A DNA stretch of 40,156 nucleotides from Rhizobium aethiopicum (GTDB lineage Bacteria; Pseudomonadota; Alphaproteobacteria; Rhizobiales; Rhizobiaceae), in assembly GCF_900094625.1 (NCBI RefSeq), contig NZ_FMAJ01000028.1, positions 1-40,156 on the forward strand, read 5' to 3'. The notes under the pieces are model-generated. The model had not been told where the DNA came from and searched no databases. It saw only the letters and a program-made list of their open reading frames with translations. Shown here piece after piece: positions 32,704 through 40,156 of this stretch. Both the position numbers and the translations under genes were made by a program. Position 1 is the first letter of the stretch; every line of letters starts with the position of its first letter.

Positions 32704-32987
32704 GCAGCCAGGCTGACGACAGAAAGGGCGATGGTCAGCCGGGGTCTGACATCGTCGAACATGGCTGCCAGTAAAAGGCAGAGCGTCAGGATCACCGATT
32801 TGGCCCAGAGATTCTGATCGGAGATGGTGAAGGCGACTGTCGCCAGAAAGACCGCGCTTGCAACGATCGTCACGGGAGCGGATTTCTCCGCGAAATCGCC
32901 GCCGGAAAAATAAGGCAGAAGAAAACGCCGCATGCTCAGGCCTGAAGCGACGCTCAGAAGAAGGCAGGTCAAGACTAGGTGAAGCAT
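32676..32987 (-). CDS. Small membrane protein of unknown function
   Basis: 103 aa from the ATG at 32987 (MLHLVLTCLLL). Four hydrophobic segments are visible: about 1-17, 36-52 (APVTIVASAVFLATVAF), 59-76 (LWAKSVILTLCLLLAAMF) and 83-98 (LTIALSVVSLAAYLGL), with short charged turns between, so an inner-membrane protein is likely. I do not recognise the family. The frame is open to 33287, but that extension is not protein-like, and no clear ribosome site precedes 32987. It is divergent to the LysR gene. The 299 bases between them show no other gene. Confidence 0.55.
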   Translation of the reverse strand: MLHLVLTCLLLSVASGLSMRRFLLPYFSGGDFAEKSAPVTIVASAVFLATVAFTISDQNLWAKSVILTLCLLLAAMFDDVRPRLTIALSVVSLAAYLGLRSIS

Positions 32988-33286
32988 GTGGTCGGCGCCG
33001 GTCGCTCTACAGATAAGCACGTAGATGCAATCGCCATGCCAGCCGCAAAACGCTTGTCGTGGAGACGACGCAGCCGTTTGTATGGCTATTTCGGCGGCGT
33101 CTCGATCCTTTTTTCGGCAATCACTTGGCTGTGAGGGCCTGCAGATGGCGTCGATATGTGTGGGCCTCCACTCCGCGCACCGCCCGATTCCGGCCCTTCC
33201 GCCGGCACTGAAACCCGCTTGAGCTCGAGCGATGATTTGCATATAGAGAACAATGACTCGCTTTAATTCTGGAAAAGAGATTTTCA

Positions 33287-34192
33287 TTGGACCTTTCGTC
33301 GATCGAGATTTTCCTCGCCGTTGCCAGTGATCGCAGCGTTACGAAGGCCGCCAAGGCCGTCGGGCGGGTGCCGTCGAATGTGACGACGCGCATCCAGCAG
33401 TTGGAGGAGGACCTTGGCGCTTGCCTGTTCAGCCGTGATGGCAAGAAGATGACGCTGACACGGGAGGGCGAAACCTTTCTCGCCTATGCCAACCGGCTTA
33501 TGGCGCTTGCGCTCGAAGCGCGCCAGGCCGTGCGGCCTCTCGCCCCATCAGGAACATTGCGGGTGGGCACGATGGAGAGCACGGCGGCAAGCCGGCTGCC
33601 GGCGCCGTTGACGCAATTCAACCAGATGTGGCCCGATGTGTCGCTGCATCTGACGATGGGCGCGTCGCGCGATCTCGCCCGCGATGTTCTGGCAGATGTG
33701 CTGGATTGCGCGCTGATTGCCCGCCCGCCGAAGACGATGCGCGAGGAGGATTTGGATTTCGATGCCGAACTCAAGGCGCTGGAGATGGAGACGGTCTTCG
33801 TCGAAGATCTGTTGATCGTGCTGCCATCCGGGCATCCCGCCATCAAATCCGCTGCCGACCTGCGCGTCGGATCGCTCGCGGCTTTAGAACCTGGCTGCAC
33901 CTATCGCCGGATTGCCGAAAACTGGGCGCGCACTTCGAGTTCCCTACCGACAACCGAGCACGGTTCCTATCATGCGATCCTGGCGAGCGTTGCGACCGGG
34001 AATACGGCAGGTGTGATGCCAAGGTCCGTTCTCGATCTCATGCACTGGCCGACTGCCGTCCAGACTCATCAGCTCGGCCCGGTTGAGACGCTGCTGGTCT
34101 ACCGTAAGGACGATTGCCCCAGCGCCTTCAGTGCCTTCCATGAAGTGCTTGGCGCAACCAAAGGCAGAGATGTCAGGTTGGCGGCGAACTAG
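33287..34192 (+). CDS. LysR-family transcriptional regulator
   Basis: 301 aa. The start is a TTG at 33287 giving MDLSSIEIFLAVASDRSVTKAAKAVG, in register with the usual LysR N-terminus, with GGAAAAGAGA upstream. The winged helix-turn-helix (VTKAAKAVGRVPSNVTTRIQQLEEDLG) covers residues 18-44, and the LysR substrate domain starts at about 88 (GTLRVGTMESTAASRLP). The effector domain lacks an obvious family-specific mark. It lies 53 bases before the HPP-CBS gene in the same direction and may regulate that gene or the divergent small membrane protein; the usual LysR layout favours the divergent target. Confidence 0.88.
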   Translation: MDLSSIEIFLAVASDRSVTKAAKAVGRVPSNVTTRIQQLEEDLGACLFSRDGKKMTLTREGETFLAYANRLMALALEARQAVRPLAPSGTLRVGTMESTAASRLPAPLTQFNQMWPDVSLHLTMGASRDLARDVLADVLDCALIARPPKTMREEDLDFDAELKALEMETVFVEDLLIVLPSGHPAIKSAADLRVGSLAALEPGCTYRRIAENWARTSSSLPTTEHGSYHAILASVATGNTAGVMPRSVLDLMHWPTAVQTHQLGPVETLLVYRKDDCPSAFSAFHEVLGATKGRDVRLAAN

Positions 34193-34245
34193 CTCCTGCG
34201 TCTCCTCGTTCACCCCGAGATAATCCTCACTTTATTGGTCTTCGC

Positions 34246-35376
34246 ATGCAGTTTCCCGTTTCACCGAAGGTCGGGCCGAGCCGTTTTCGCCGCTTTCGCC
34301 TGTTTTCGCCAATCCTGGCCGGCGCGACGTTAAGAGAACGATTGATCGCTTGTTTCGGCGCGTTGCTGGGCATCGGTCTCACCGGTGTCATCAGCGGCCA
34401 TCTGTTCGGGCAGGGGCCGCATCTTCCGCTGATCGTCGCGCCGATGGGGGCGTCGGCGGTGCTGCTTTTCGCGGTGCCGGCAAGCCCGTTGGCGCAGCCA
34501 TGGGCGATCATCGGCGGCAACACAATTTCCGCCATGATGGGCATTATTGCCGCATATTTCATACGTGATCCGATCATCGCGACGGGTGTCGGCGTTTCGC
34601 TGGCCATCGGCGCAATGTCCTTCACGCGATGTCTTCATCCGCCGGGAGGGGCTGCGGCACTGACCGCCGTGCTCGGCGGCCCCGTCGTTGCCGGCTGGGG
34701 GTTCCTCTTTCCCTTCGTGCCGGTCGCTTTGAACTCCTGCATTCTCGTCGGGCTTGGGCTGCTGTTCCACAAGCTTTCGAGGCGGAATTATCCGCACGTC
34801 GTTCCGAAGCCGGCGGAGAACACCCATCAGACGATCGATCCGCCATCTGCCGCGCGGGTCGGCTTTCGCGAGGAGGATGTCGATGCGGCCCTCGAAGCGC
34901 TCGACGAGACCTTCGATATCGATCGGGCAGACCTGGGGCGATTGCTGCAGCAGGTCGAACTGCAGGCGGTTATCCGTTCAAAAGGCAAGATAAGCTGCGC
35001 CGATATCATGTCGCGTGACGTGATCTCCATCGGCGAGACGTCGGAGCCGGACGCCGCTCGACATCTTCTTTTGAAGCATAACATCCGCACCTTGCCTGTG
35101 AAGGATCCGGAAGGCCGCCTGGTCGGCACTGTCGGCTTGCGTGAATTGTCTGCGGGCGGCGATACGATTTCCCATGCGATCGCCAGACCGGTCGTGGCGA
35201 GAGCTTCCGACGCGGCTCTGTCGCTGCTGCCTGTTCTGACGGACGGACGCACCCATGCCGTCATCATCGTCGACGACGATAACCGTATCCTCGGGCTGAT
35301 ATCGCAGACGGACCTGTTGAGCGCCGTGGCGCGGCTGCTGCCGAGCGACGGCGACACGATCGTGGCTGTGGCGTGA
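34246..35376 (+). CDS. HPP-family membrane protein with two CBS domains
   Basis: 376 aa. The N-terminal HPP domain (about 30-180) has several membrane segments and carries the name-giving RCLHPPGGAAALTAVLGG. An acidic linker leads to a CBS pair from about residue 250 (CADIMSRDVISIGE, then VVARASDAALSLLPVL and ILGLISQTDLLSAVARLL). HPP proteins are integral inner-membrane proteins; some plant and cyanobacterial relatives carry nitrite, but function in proteobacteria is open. The CBS pair probably senses an adenine nucleotide and gates transport (family knowledge, inference here). The ATG at 34246 has no strong ribosome site. It follows the LysR gene closely. Confidence 0.88.
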   Translation: MQFPVSPKVGPSRFRRFRLFSPILAGATLRERLIACFGALLGIGLTGVISGHLFGQGPHLPLIVAPMGASAVLLFAVPASPLAQPWAIIGGNTISAMMGIIAAYFIRDPIIATGVGVSLAIGAMSFTRCLHPPGGAAALTAVLGGPVVAGWGFLFPFVPVALNSCILVGLGLLFHKLSRRNYPHVVPKPAENTHQTIDPPSAARVGFREEDVDAALEALDETFDIDRADLGRLLQQVELQAVIRSKGKISCADIMSRDVISIGETSEPDAARHLLLKHNIRTLPVKDPEGRLVGTVGLRELSAGGDTISHAIARPVVARASDAALSLLPVLTDGRTHAVIIVDDDNRILGLISQTDLLSAVARLLPSDGDTIVAVA

Positions 35377-35414
35377 GCGAGCGGAGCCCTCGGATAGCCG
35401 CAGATTCTTCGCCG

Positions 35415-38400
35415 TTAGCTCCGAAAGCCAATGTGTGATCGCTGAATGTCGACCTTTTGCGACATGATCTCGGCTATGACCTGAAACGGATGCGGGATGC
35501 GATCGTCATCGATTTCCTTGACCTGCGATCGGCAGGAATATCCTGTCGCCATCAGGATATCGGCGTCGCCCGCCGCGTCAAGCTCCGGCTTCCAGCTCAT
35601 CGCGTAGAGGCGTTCGGAGATCAGGCGGTTGCGGGCCTCGTGCCCGAAGGTGCCCGCCATGCCGCAACAGCCCGTTTGCGCCACTTGAAGGTCAATGCCA
35701 AGGCTTTCGAACACTTTTTGCCATTGTGCGACGGAGGCCGGCGCGTTGGTGCGTTCGGTGCAATGAGCCAACAATCGGAATTTGCTGCCCTTAACGACAG
35801 AAGGCGAAGCGGCAAGTCGGTCGAGATTGGCGGTAAGCCATTCCTGTGGCAGAAGGACTGTCGCCTGCAGCACTCCCTTATATTCGCTGCGGAAGGCGAG
35901 CGTCATCGACGGATCGAGCCCGACGAGAACCATACCGGCGTCATCGAGCCGCTGAAGATAACCTGCGGTCAGCTCGGCTGCAGCCGCGAAGCGTCCGAGA
36001 TAGCCGTGAACATGCAGGGCTTTGCCATTGATATGGGAGGCTGCGAGAAAAGGTGAGAGTCCCAATTTCCTGGCAAGAGCGATCGCTGCGAGTGCGACGT
36101 CAGGATCGAAGTGGGCTGTGAAGCTATCGGCGACGAAGACGACGCTCCGCTGCCTTTCACCCGGCGATAGCGCTTCGATGGTCTGAGCGGTCGCAAGCGG
36201 CACCCCGAGGCGGGCGGCTTCCTTTGCCAGTGAGATTTGCGGCAGACGCGGTAGTGAGGTCAGCCCCACCATGCGCATCAACCTCCTGCCGACGCGCGTG
36301 CCGACGACCATGTTGTAGGCAGGGCGGATGCGCCGGACGAGCGGCAGGGTCGTCTCGATCGCCGCGACCAGCGGGTCCTTCAGCGGACGGAGATAGCGTC
36401 CGTAGTAGAGTTCCAGGAATTTCGAGCGGAAAGCCGGCACGCTGACCTTGACCGGACATTGTCCGGCGCAGGCCTTGCAGGCGAGGCAGGTGTCCATCGC
36501 CGCACGCACCTCGTGGGAGAAATCGTTGCGGTTTCCCGGGTTCAGCGAATTGAAGGCGCGTCTTGCGAGGCTGGCGAGCGGAGCGGTTCGCCGCAGGCGC
36601 GTCGCCTCATCGCGGGGATCGATACCGTGTTCAGCAAGCAGCCTCAACCATTCCCGCATCAGCGCGGCACGGCCCTTGGGCGAAAACCGCCGGTCGCGTG
36701 TCGCCTTGTAAGAGGGGCACATCGGGGTCGTTTCGTCGAAATCGAAACAAGCGCCATTGCCGTTGCAATAGGCGGCATTGTCGAAGGCGGAGCGGATCTC
36801 GTTGCCGATGACGCGGTCGGTGTCTCCCCGCAACGGGACATCGTCGATCTTCGTGAGCGGCTCGGCGGAAGGCGTTGCGATCTTACCCGGATTGAGCCGG
36901 TTCTCAGGGTCGAAAGCCCGCTTGATCTCCTGCAGGCTGGGGTAAAGATCGCCGAAAAATTCAGGCACATATTCCGAACGCACCCCCTTGCCGTGCTCTC
37001 CCCAGAGCACGCCGCCATATTTGCGGGTGAGCGCCACGACGGCGTCGCTAATCTCCCGAACCAGCCGGACATGAGCGTCGCAGGTGAGGTCAAGGGCAGG
37101 CCGCACGTGTAGCACGCCGGCATCGACATGGCCGAACATGCCGTAGGAAAGGCCCGCGCCATCGAGGAGCGCGCGGAATTCGCGGATATAGGCCGCCAGA
37201 TTTTCCGGCGGCACGGCGGTATCCTCGACAAAGGCGACGGGCCTGACCGGCCCCTCCACATTTCCGAGCAGGCCAACGGCACGCTTGCGCATCGACCAGA
37301 TTGCCTCAACCTCGCCATGGCCTCGAGCAATCGTGTAACCGGCATGGCAGGCATTTGCGCCCGTGTCGAGAGCAGCGGTCACCGCCGACAGCTTGCGTTC
37401 CAGCTCCTCCTCGTCGTCGGCGAGGACTTCGACGATATTGATGCCATCGGTCACCCTGTCCGGTTCATCCGGAAAAAAGCGGGCGATGCCGGTCCAGACG
37501 ATGTCGCGTCTAGCAAGATCGAGTACTTTCTCATCGATGGTTTCCACCGAGGCGACCTTCAGCGCCACGAGATTGCGGGCGTCCTCCAGGGCGGTATTGA
37601 AATCGCCGTAGCGGATATTGATCAGCGCCGCATGAGCGGGGATCGGCAGAAGATTAAGTTCGGCTTCGGCGATCAAAGCCAGCGTTCCCTCCGATCCACA
37701 GAGAACGGCGTTGAGGTCGAAGCGTCCGTCGTCGCGCCTGACATGGGCGAGGTCGTAGCCGGTCATATAGCGGTTGAGTTTCGGGAAGACCTCAGTGATC
37801 CGGTCCCGCTTTTCGCGTGTGATCCGCTCCACCGTCCTGTGGATCTCGCCGACGCGGTCCTTACCTGCGACGATCTCATCGAGCGCTTCCGCATCGAGCG
37901 GGCGCGACCAAAAATCGGAGCCGTCCGCAAGGACGATGCGCAATCCGAGAACATGGTTGCTGGTCTTGCCGTAGAGGCAGGAACCCTGGCCACAGGCGTC
38001 GGTGGAGATCATGCCGCCGATCGTGGCGCGGTTGGAGGTGGAGAGTTCGGGCGCGAAAAAGAGACGGTAAGGTTTCAGCGCCTGGTTCAACTGATCCTTG
38101 ACGACACCCGCCTGGACGCGCGCGACCCTGCGGACAGGATCGATTTCGAGAATGGACCTCATGTGCCGCGAACAATCCACCACGACGCCAGATGTCAGCG
38201 ATTGCCCGTTGGTGCCGGTGCCGCCGCCGCGCGGTGCAATACGTATTCCGCGGAAGGTGGGTTCTGCCAGCACGGACGCCAGGAGCTGCAGATCTTCCAC
38301 GCCTCGCGGAAAGACGATGCCCGTTGGCTCGAGCTGGTAAATGGAATTGTCGGTCGAAAATACGGTTCGGCTCGCCGCGCCGGTCTCGATATCGCCGGCG

Positions 38401-38480
38401 AATCCCGCCTCGATGAGCCGCTCGAAAAGCCCCCCGGCGGGAAGGAGGATGGAAACCTTCGGCTGGAGGCGTGGAATCAT
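35415..38480 (-). CDS. FAD-binding and Fe-S-binding D-2-hydroxyacid dehydrogenase, YdiJ-like
   Basis: 1021 aa from the ATG at 38480 (AAGG seven bases upstream). The order is: FAD_binding_4/PCMH domain with APRGGGTGTNGQSLTSG and GGMISTDACGQGS; FAD-oxidase C-terminal domain with AFVEDTAVP and FGHVDAGVLHVRP and the WGEHGKGVRSEY motif; Fe-S segments CNGNGACFDFDETTPMCPS (about 570) and CLACKACAGQCPV (about 667); and a CCG-type domain with CCGMAGTFGHE (about 938). This fusion of GlcD-, GlcF- and CCG-like parts is the YdiJ architecture, used for D-2-hydroxyglutarate or D-lactate oxidation with electrons passed to quinone. Near the end C-x-x-Q is followed by VKEIDDDRIPHPFQV, as in family members. It is convergent with the HPP gene and has no close partner. 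Confidence 0.9.
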   Translation of the reverse strand: MIPRLQPKVSILLPAGGLFERLIEAGFAGDIETGAASRTVFSTDNSIYQLEPTGIVFPRGVEDLQLLASVLAEPTFRGIRIAPRGGGTGTNGQSLTSGVVVDCSRHMRSILEIDPVRRVARVQAGVVKDQLNQALKPYRLFFAPELSTSNRATIGGMISTDACGQGSCLYGKTSNHVLGLRIVLADGSDFWSRPLDAEALDEIVAGKDRVGEIHRTVERITREKRDRITEVFPKLNRYMTGYDLAHVRRDDGRFDLNAVLCGSEGTLALIAEAELNLLPIPAHAALINIRYGDFNTALEDARNLVALKVASVETIDEKVLDLARRDIVWTGIARFFPDEPDRVTDGINIVEVLADDEEELERKLSAVTAALDTGANACHAGYTIARGHGEVEAIWSMRKRAVGLLGNVEGPVRPVAFVEDTAVPPENLAAYIREFRALLDGAGLSYGMFGHVDAGVLHVRPALDLTCDAHVRLVREISDAVVALTRKYGGVLWGEHGKGVRSEYVPEFFGDLYPSLQEIKRAFDPENRLNPGKIATPSAEPLTKIDDVPLRGDTDRVIGNEIRSAFDNAAYCNGNGACFDFDETTPMCPSYKATRDRRFSPKGRAALMREWLRLLAEHGIDPRDEATRLRRTAPLASLARRAFNSLNPGNRNDFSHEVRAAMDTCLACKACAGQCPVKVSVPAFRSKFLELYYGRYLRPLKDPLVAAIETTLPLVRRIRPAYNMVVGTRVGRRLMRMVGLTSLPRLPQISLAKEAARLGVPLATAQTIEALSPGERQRSVVFVADSFTAHFDPDVALAAIALARKLGLSPFLAASHINGKALHVHGYLGRFAAAAELTAGYLQRLDDAGMVLVGLDPSMTLAFRSEYKGVLQATVLLPQEWLTANLDRLAASPSVVKGSKFRLLAHCTERTNAPASVAQWQKVFESLGIDLQVAQTGCCGMAGTFGHEARNRLISERLYAMSWKPELDAAGDADILMATGYSCRSQVKEIDDDRIPHPFQVIAEIMSQKVDIQRSHIGFRS

Positions 38481-38644
38481 CTCGATACCTTCAATGCACT
38501 TGAGCTTTGTCACTAGCGCATCGGCCGGGAAATCGGAATCGATTTTCGGAACTACATGAGCGGCGAGCCTATACCGCTCACGCAAACGTCGCCGTCAGCA
38601 AGGCTGTATCATATGCCGGCTGCCATGCTATCGGGTCGGCGCGA

Positions 38645-38896
38645 TCACTGAGCGGTCGGCGGGCTTTCATTCATCGCGAAGAGGCCGCGGGCGGCTTGGA
38701 CCATCGACTGCAGATGATTGGGATCGCACACGCCCTGCCGGTAGAGCTCGATAATGATGCTCGCCATTCGTTCGGCTTCGTCGCTGTCTCTTGCCACTGC
38801 GTGATCGGTGCTGAGCTTGTCGAAGACACGCTGGCAGGTTTCGAGATCGCGGGAGTCCAGCGGCACCTGCGATCGGCTTAGGATCGTTTGAACCAT
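38645..38896 (-). CDS. Small conserved-looking hypothetical protein downstream of groEL
   Basis: 83 aa from the ATG at 38896, eight bases after GAGGGA (the ATG at 38902 is too close to it). The product is mainly helical and charged: SRDLETCQRVFDKLSTDHAV, then DEAERMASIIIELYRQGVCDPNHL, and a C-terminal PPTAQ. No signal peptide, membrane segment or known motif. It is 53 bases after groEL on the same strand, beyond the groEL terminator, so read-through may give low expression. I do not recognise the family. The 164 bases after it, up to the YdiJ-like start, hold nothing visible. Confidence 0.7.
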   Translation of the reverse strand: MVQTILSRSQVPLDSRDLETCQRVFDKLSTDHAVARDSDEAERMASIIIELYRQGVCDPNHLQSMVQAARGLFAMNESPPTAQ

Positions 38897-38910
38897 CTTC
38901 ATTCCCTCGG

Positions 38911-38932
38911 AAAAGGCCCGCCCGGGGCGGGC
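38911..38932 (-). terminator. Intrinsic terminator of groEL
   Basis: On the minus strand GCCCGCC and GGCGGGC form a 7-bp all-G/C stem with a 3-base loop (38916-38932), followed by CTTTTCC. It stands 18 bases after the groEL stop and just before the ribosome site of the next gene. Confidence 0.75.
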
Positions 38933-38949
38933 GAGCCTGCGACCCTGTC

Positions 38950-40156
38950 TTAAAAGTCCATACCGGGGCTGGCTGGCATCGCGGGAGGAGCATCCTTCTT
39001 CGGCTTCTCGGCGATCATGGCTTCCGTCGTCACCAGAAGGCCTGCAATGGAGGACGCGTCCTGCAGCGCGGTGCGAACGACCTTGGCGGGATCGATAACG
39101 CCCTGCGCGTAGAGATCGCCGAATTCGCCGGTCTGAGCGTTCCAGCCATAGGAGAATTCGCTCTTCTCACGCAGCTTGCCGACGACGACCGAGCCTTCCG
39201 CGCCGGCATTTTCGGCAATCTGGCGAGCCGGGGCCTCGAGCGCACGGCGGACGATTTCGACGCCGACCCGCTGGTCGTCATTGGCGGCCTTGACTTTGTC
39301 GAGCGCCTTGACCGCGCGCAGCAGCGCCACGCCGCCGCCCGGCAGTATGCCTTCCTCGACCGCCGCGCGCGTTGCATGCAGCGCGTCGTCGACGCGATCC
39401 TTCTTTTCCTTCACCTCGACCTCCGTCGAGCCGCCGACGCGGATGACGGCAACGCCGCCGGCGAGCTTGGCGAGACGTTCCTGCAGCTTCTCGCGGTCGT
39501 AGTCAGAGGTGGTTTCTTCGATCTGCGCCTTGATCTGGGCGATGCGGCCTGAAATCTCCTCCTTCGAACCGACGCCGTCGATAATGGTCGTGTTTTCCTT
39601 CTCGACTGTCACCTTCTTTGCCCGGCCGAGCATGTTGAGCGTCACATTCTCGAGCTTGATGCCGAGATCTTCGGAGATGACGGTGCCGGCGGTCAGGATG
39701 GCGATGTCTTCAAGCATGGCCTTGCGGCGGTCGCCGAAGCCAGGCGCCTTGACGGCAGCGATCTTCAAGCCGCCGCGCAGCTTGTTGACGACAAGCGTAG
39801 CAAGAGCTTCGCCTTCGACGTCTTCAGCGATGATGAGAAGCGGCTTGCCGGACTGAACCACAGCTTCGAGGATCGGCAGCATCGACTGCAGGTTCGACAA
39901 CTTCTTCTCATGAATGAGGATATAGGGATCCTCGAACTCGACCCGCATCTTGTCGGAATTGGTGACGAAGTAGGGGCTGAGATAACCGCGGTCGAACTGC
40001 ATGCCTTCGACGACTTCGAGTTCGGTTTCGGCGGTCTTGGCTTCCTCCACGGTGATGACGCCGTCATTGCCGACCTTTTCCATGGCTTCCGCCAGGAAGC
40101 GACCGATTTCGGGATCACCATTGGCGGAAATGGTGCCGACCTGGGCGATTTCGGAA
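38950..40156 (-). CDS. groEL: 60-kDa chaperonin GroEL, C-terminal three quarters (cut by window edge)
   Basis: 401 residues, entering at SEIAQVGTISANGDPEIG (about residue 150 of the full protein) and running to the stop at 38950. It holds the apical domain with VITVEEAKTAETELEVVEGMQFDRGY, then the equatorial domain with VKAPGFGDRRKAMLEDIAILT and EEGILPGGGVALLRA. GroEL forms the double-ring ATP-driven folding chamber with GroES, whose gene should lie just beyond the edge. The C-terminus reads PKKDAPPAMPASPGMDF and lacks the usual Gly-Gly-Met repeats of the tail that lines the chamber floor. Rhizobia carry several groEL copies, and this one may be a specialised one rather than the housekeeping copy (inference). 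Confidence 0.97.
   Translation of the reverse strand, partial: SEIAQVGTISANGDPEIGRFLAEAMEKVGNDGVITVEEAKTAETELEVVEGMQFDRGYLSPYFVTNSDKMRVEFEDPYILIHEKKLSNLQSMLPILEAVVQSGKPLLIIAEDVEGEALATLVVNKLRGGLKIAAVKAPGFGDRRKAMLEDIAILTAGTVISEDLGIKLENVTLNMLGRAKKVTVEKENTTIIDGVGSKEEISGRIAQIKAQIEETTSDYDREKLQERLAKLAGGVAVIRVGGSTEVEVKEKKDRVDDALHATRAAVEEGILPGGGVALLRAVKALDKVKAANDDQRVGVEIVRRALEAPARQIAENAGAEGSVVVGKLREKSEFSYGWNAQTGEFGDLYAQGVIDPAKVVRTALQDASSIAGLLVTTEAMIAEKPKKDAPPAMPASPGMDF

Noticed and set aside
1..40156. CRISPR arrays, insertion sequences, tRNA genes, phage genes
   Set aside because: No direct-repeat arrays, transposase or integrase frames, tRNA-like cloverleaf ends or phage structural proteins were seen on either strand.

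Overview
The window looks like accessory DNA of a rhizobial alphaproteobacterium (Rhizobium or a close relative). Evidence: codon use is mostly GC-rich, the catabolic gene families are of rhizobial type, genes are packed into operons with many ATGA stop/start overlaps, and a groEL sits at the right edge. I see no replication, conjugation, IS, tRNA or rRNA genes, so plasmid versus chromosome cannot be decided. Nearly all of the window is catabolism and uptake.

Left part (1-8357). A minus-strand operon runs 7183 to 1. In order of transcription it holds a DAO-type FAD oxidoreductase; a three-part opine-oxidase/HcnABC-like dehydrogenase (FAD subunit broken by a frameshift, ferredoxin-like subunit, large FAD/[2Fe-2S] subunit); a remnant of an aldehyde dehydrogenase (ALDH) 5' end; an ornithine-cyclodeaminase-family reductase; a PLP dehydratase; and a second, apparently intact ALDH cut by the window edge. 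The reductase/dehydratase pair is visibly AT-richer than its surroundings and lies between the two ALDH 5' ends, so it looks like an inserted module. A divergent Asp/Glu-racemase-family gene stands at 7653-8357. The trio PLP dehydratase + cyclodeaminase + racemase recalls EutABC of (hydroxy)ectoine use, and the first two also recall BhcB/BhcD of the beta-hydroxyaspartate cycle, but no ectoine hydrolase is seen.

Centre-left (8684-17057). A peptide/opine-type ABC importer (binding protein, two permeases, fused double ATPase) is preceded by a type-II HAD hydrolase. Upstream of it are a class-III aminotransferase and a two-domain GNAT acetyltransferase.

Centre (17256-22177). This is a complete four-carbon acid-sugar (tetronate, probably L-threonate) pathway: ltnD, otnI and otnK on the minus strand, and a LacI regulator plus otnC on the plus strand. 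Three near-identical 14-16 bp palindromes lie in the divergent promoter region and are the likely LacI operators.

Centre-right (22378-32283). A plus-strand pair (type-II HAD, PuuB-like FAD oxidase) converges on a shared terminator with a six-gene minus operon (ArgE-like deacylase, 2-hydroxyacid dehydrogenase, cupin, ALDH, tartrate/malate-type dehydrogenase, succinate-semialdehyde dehydrogenase). A second two-domain GNAT, paralogous to that at 16221, is divergent from it. The gene families on the two sides of the tetronate module (HAD, GNAT, aminotransferase or amine oxidase, ALDH) suggest one split, undescribed route for an amine or N-acyl amino acid, with the tetronate module nested inside.

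Right part (32291-40156). Small hypothetical genes, a LysR regulator with an HPP-CBS membrane protein, a large YdiJ-type flavin/Fe-S dehydrogenase, a small conserved-looking protein, and the C-terminal three quarters of a GroEL that lacks the usual Gly-Met tail.
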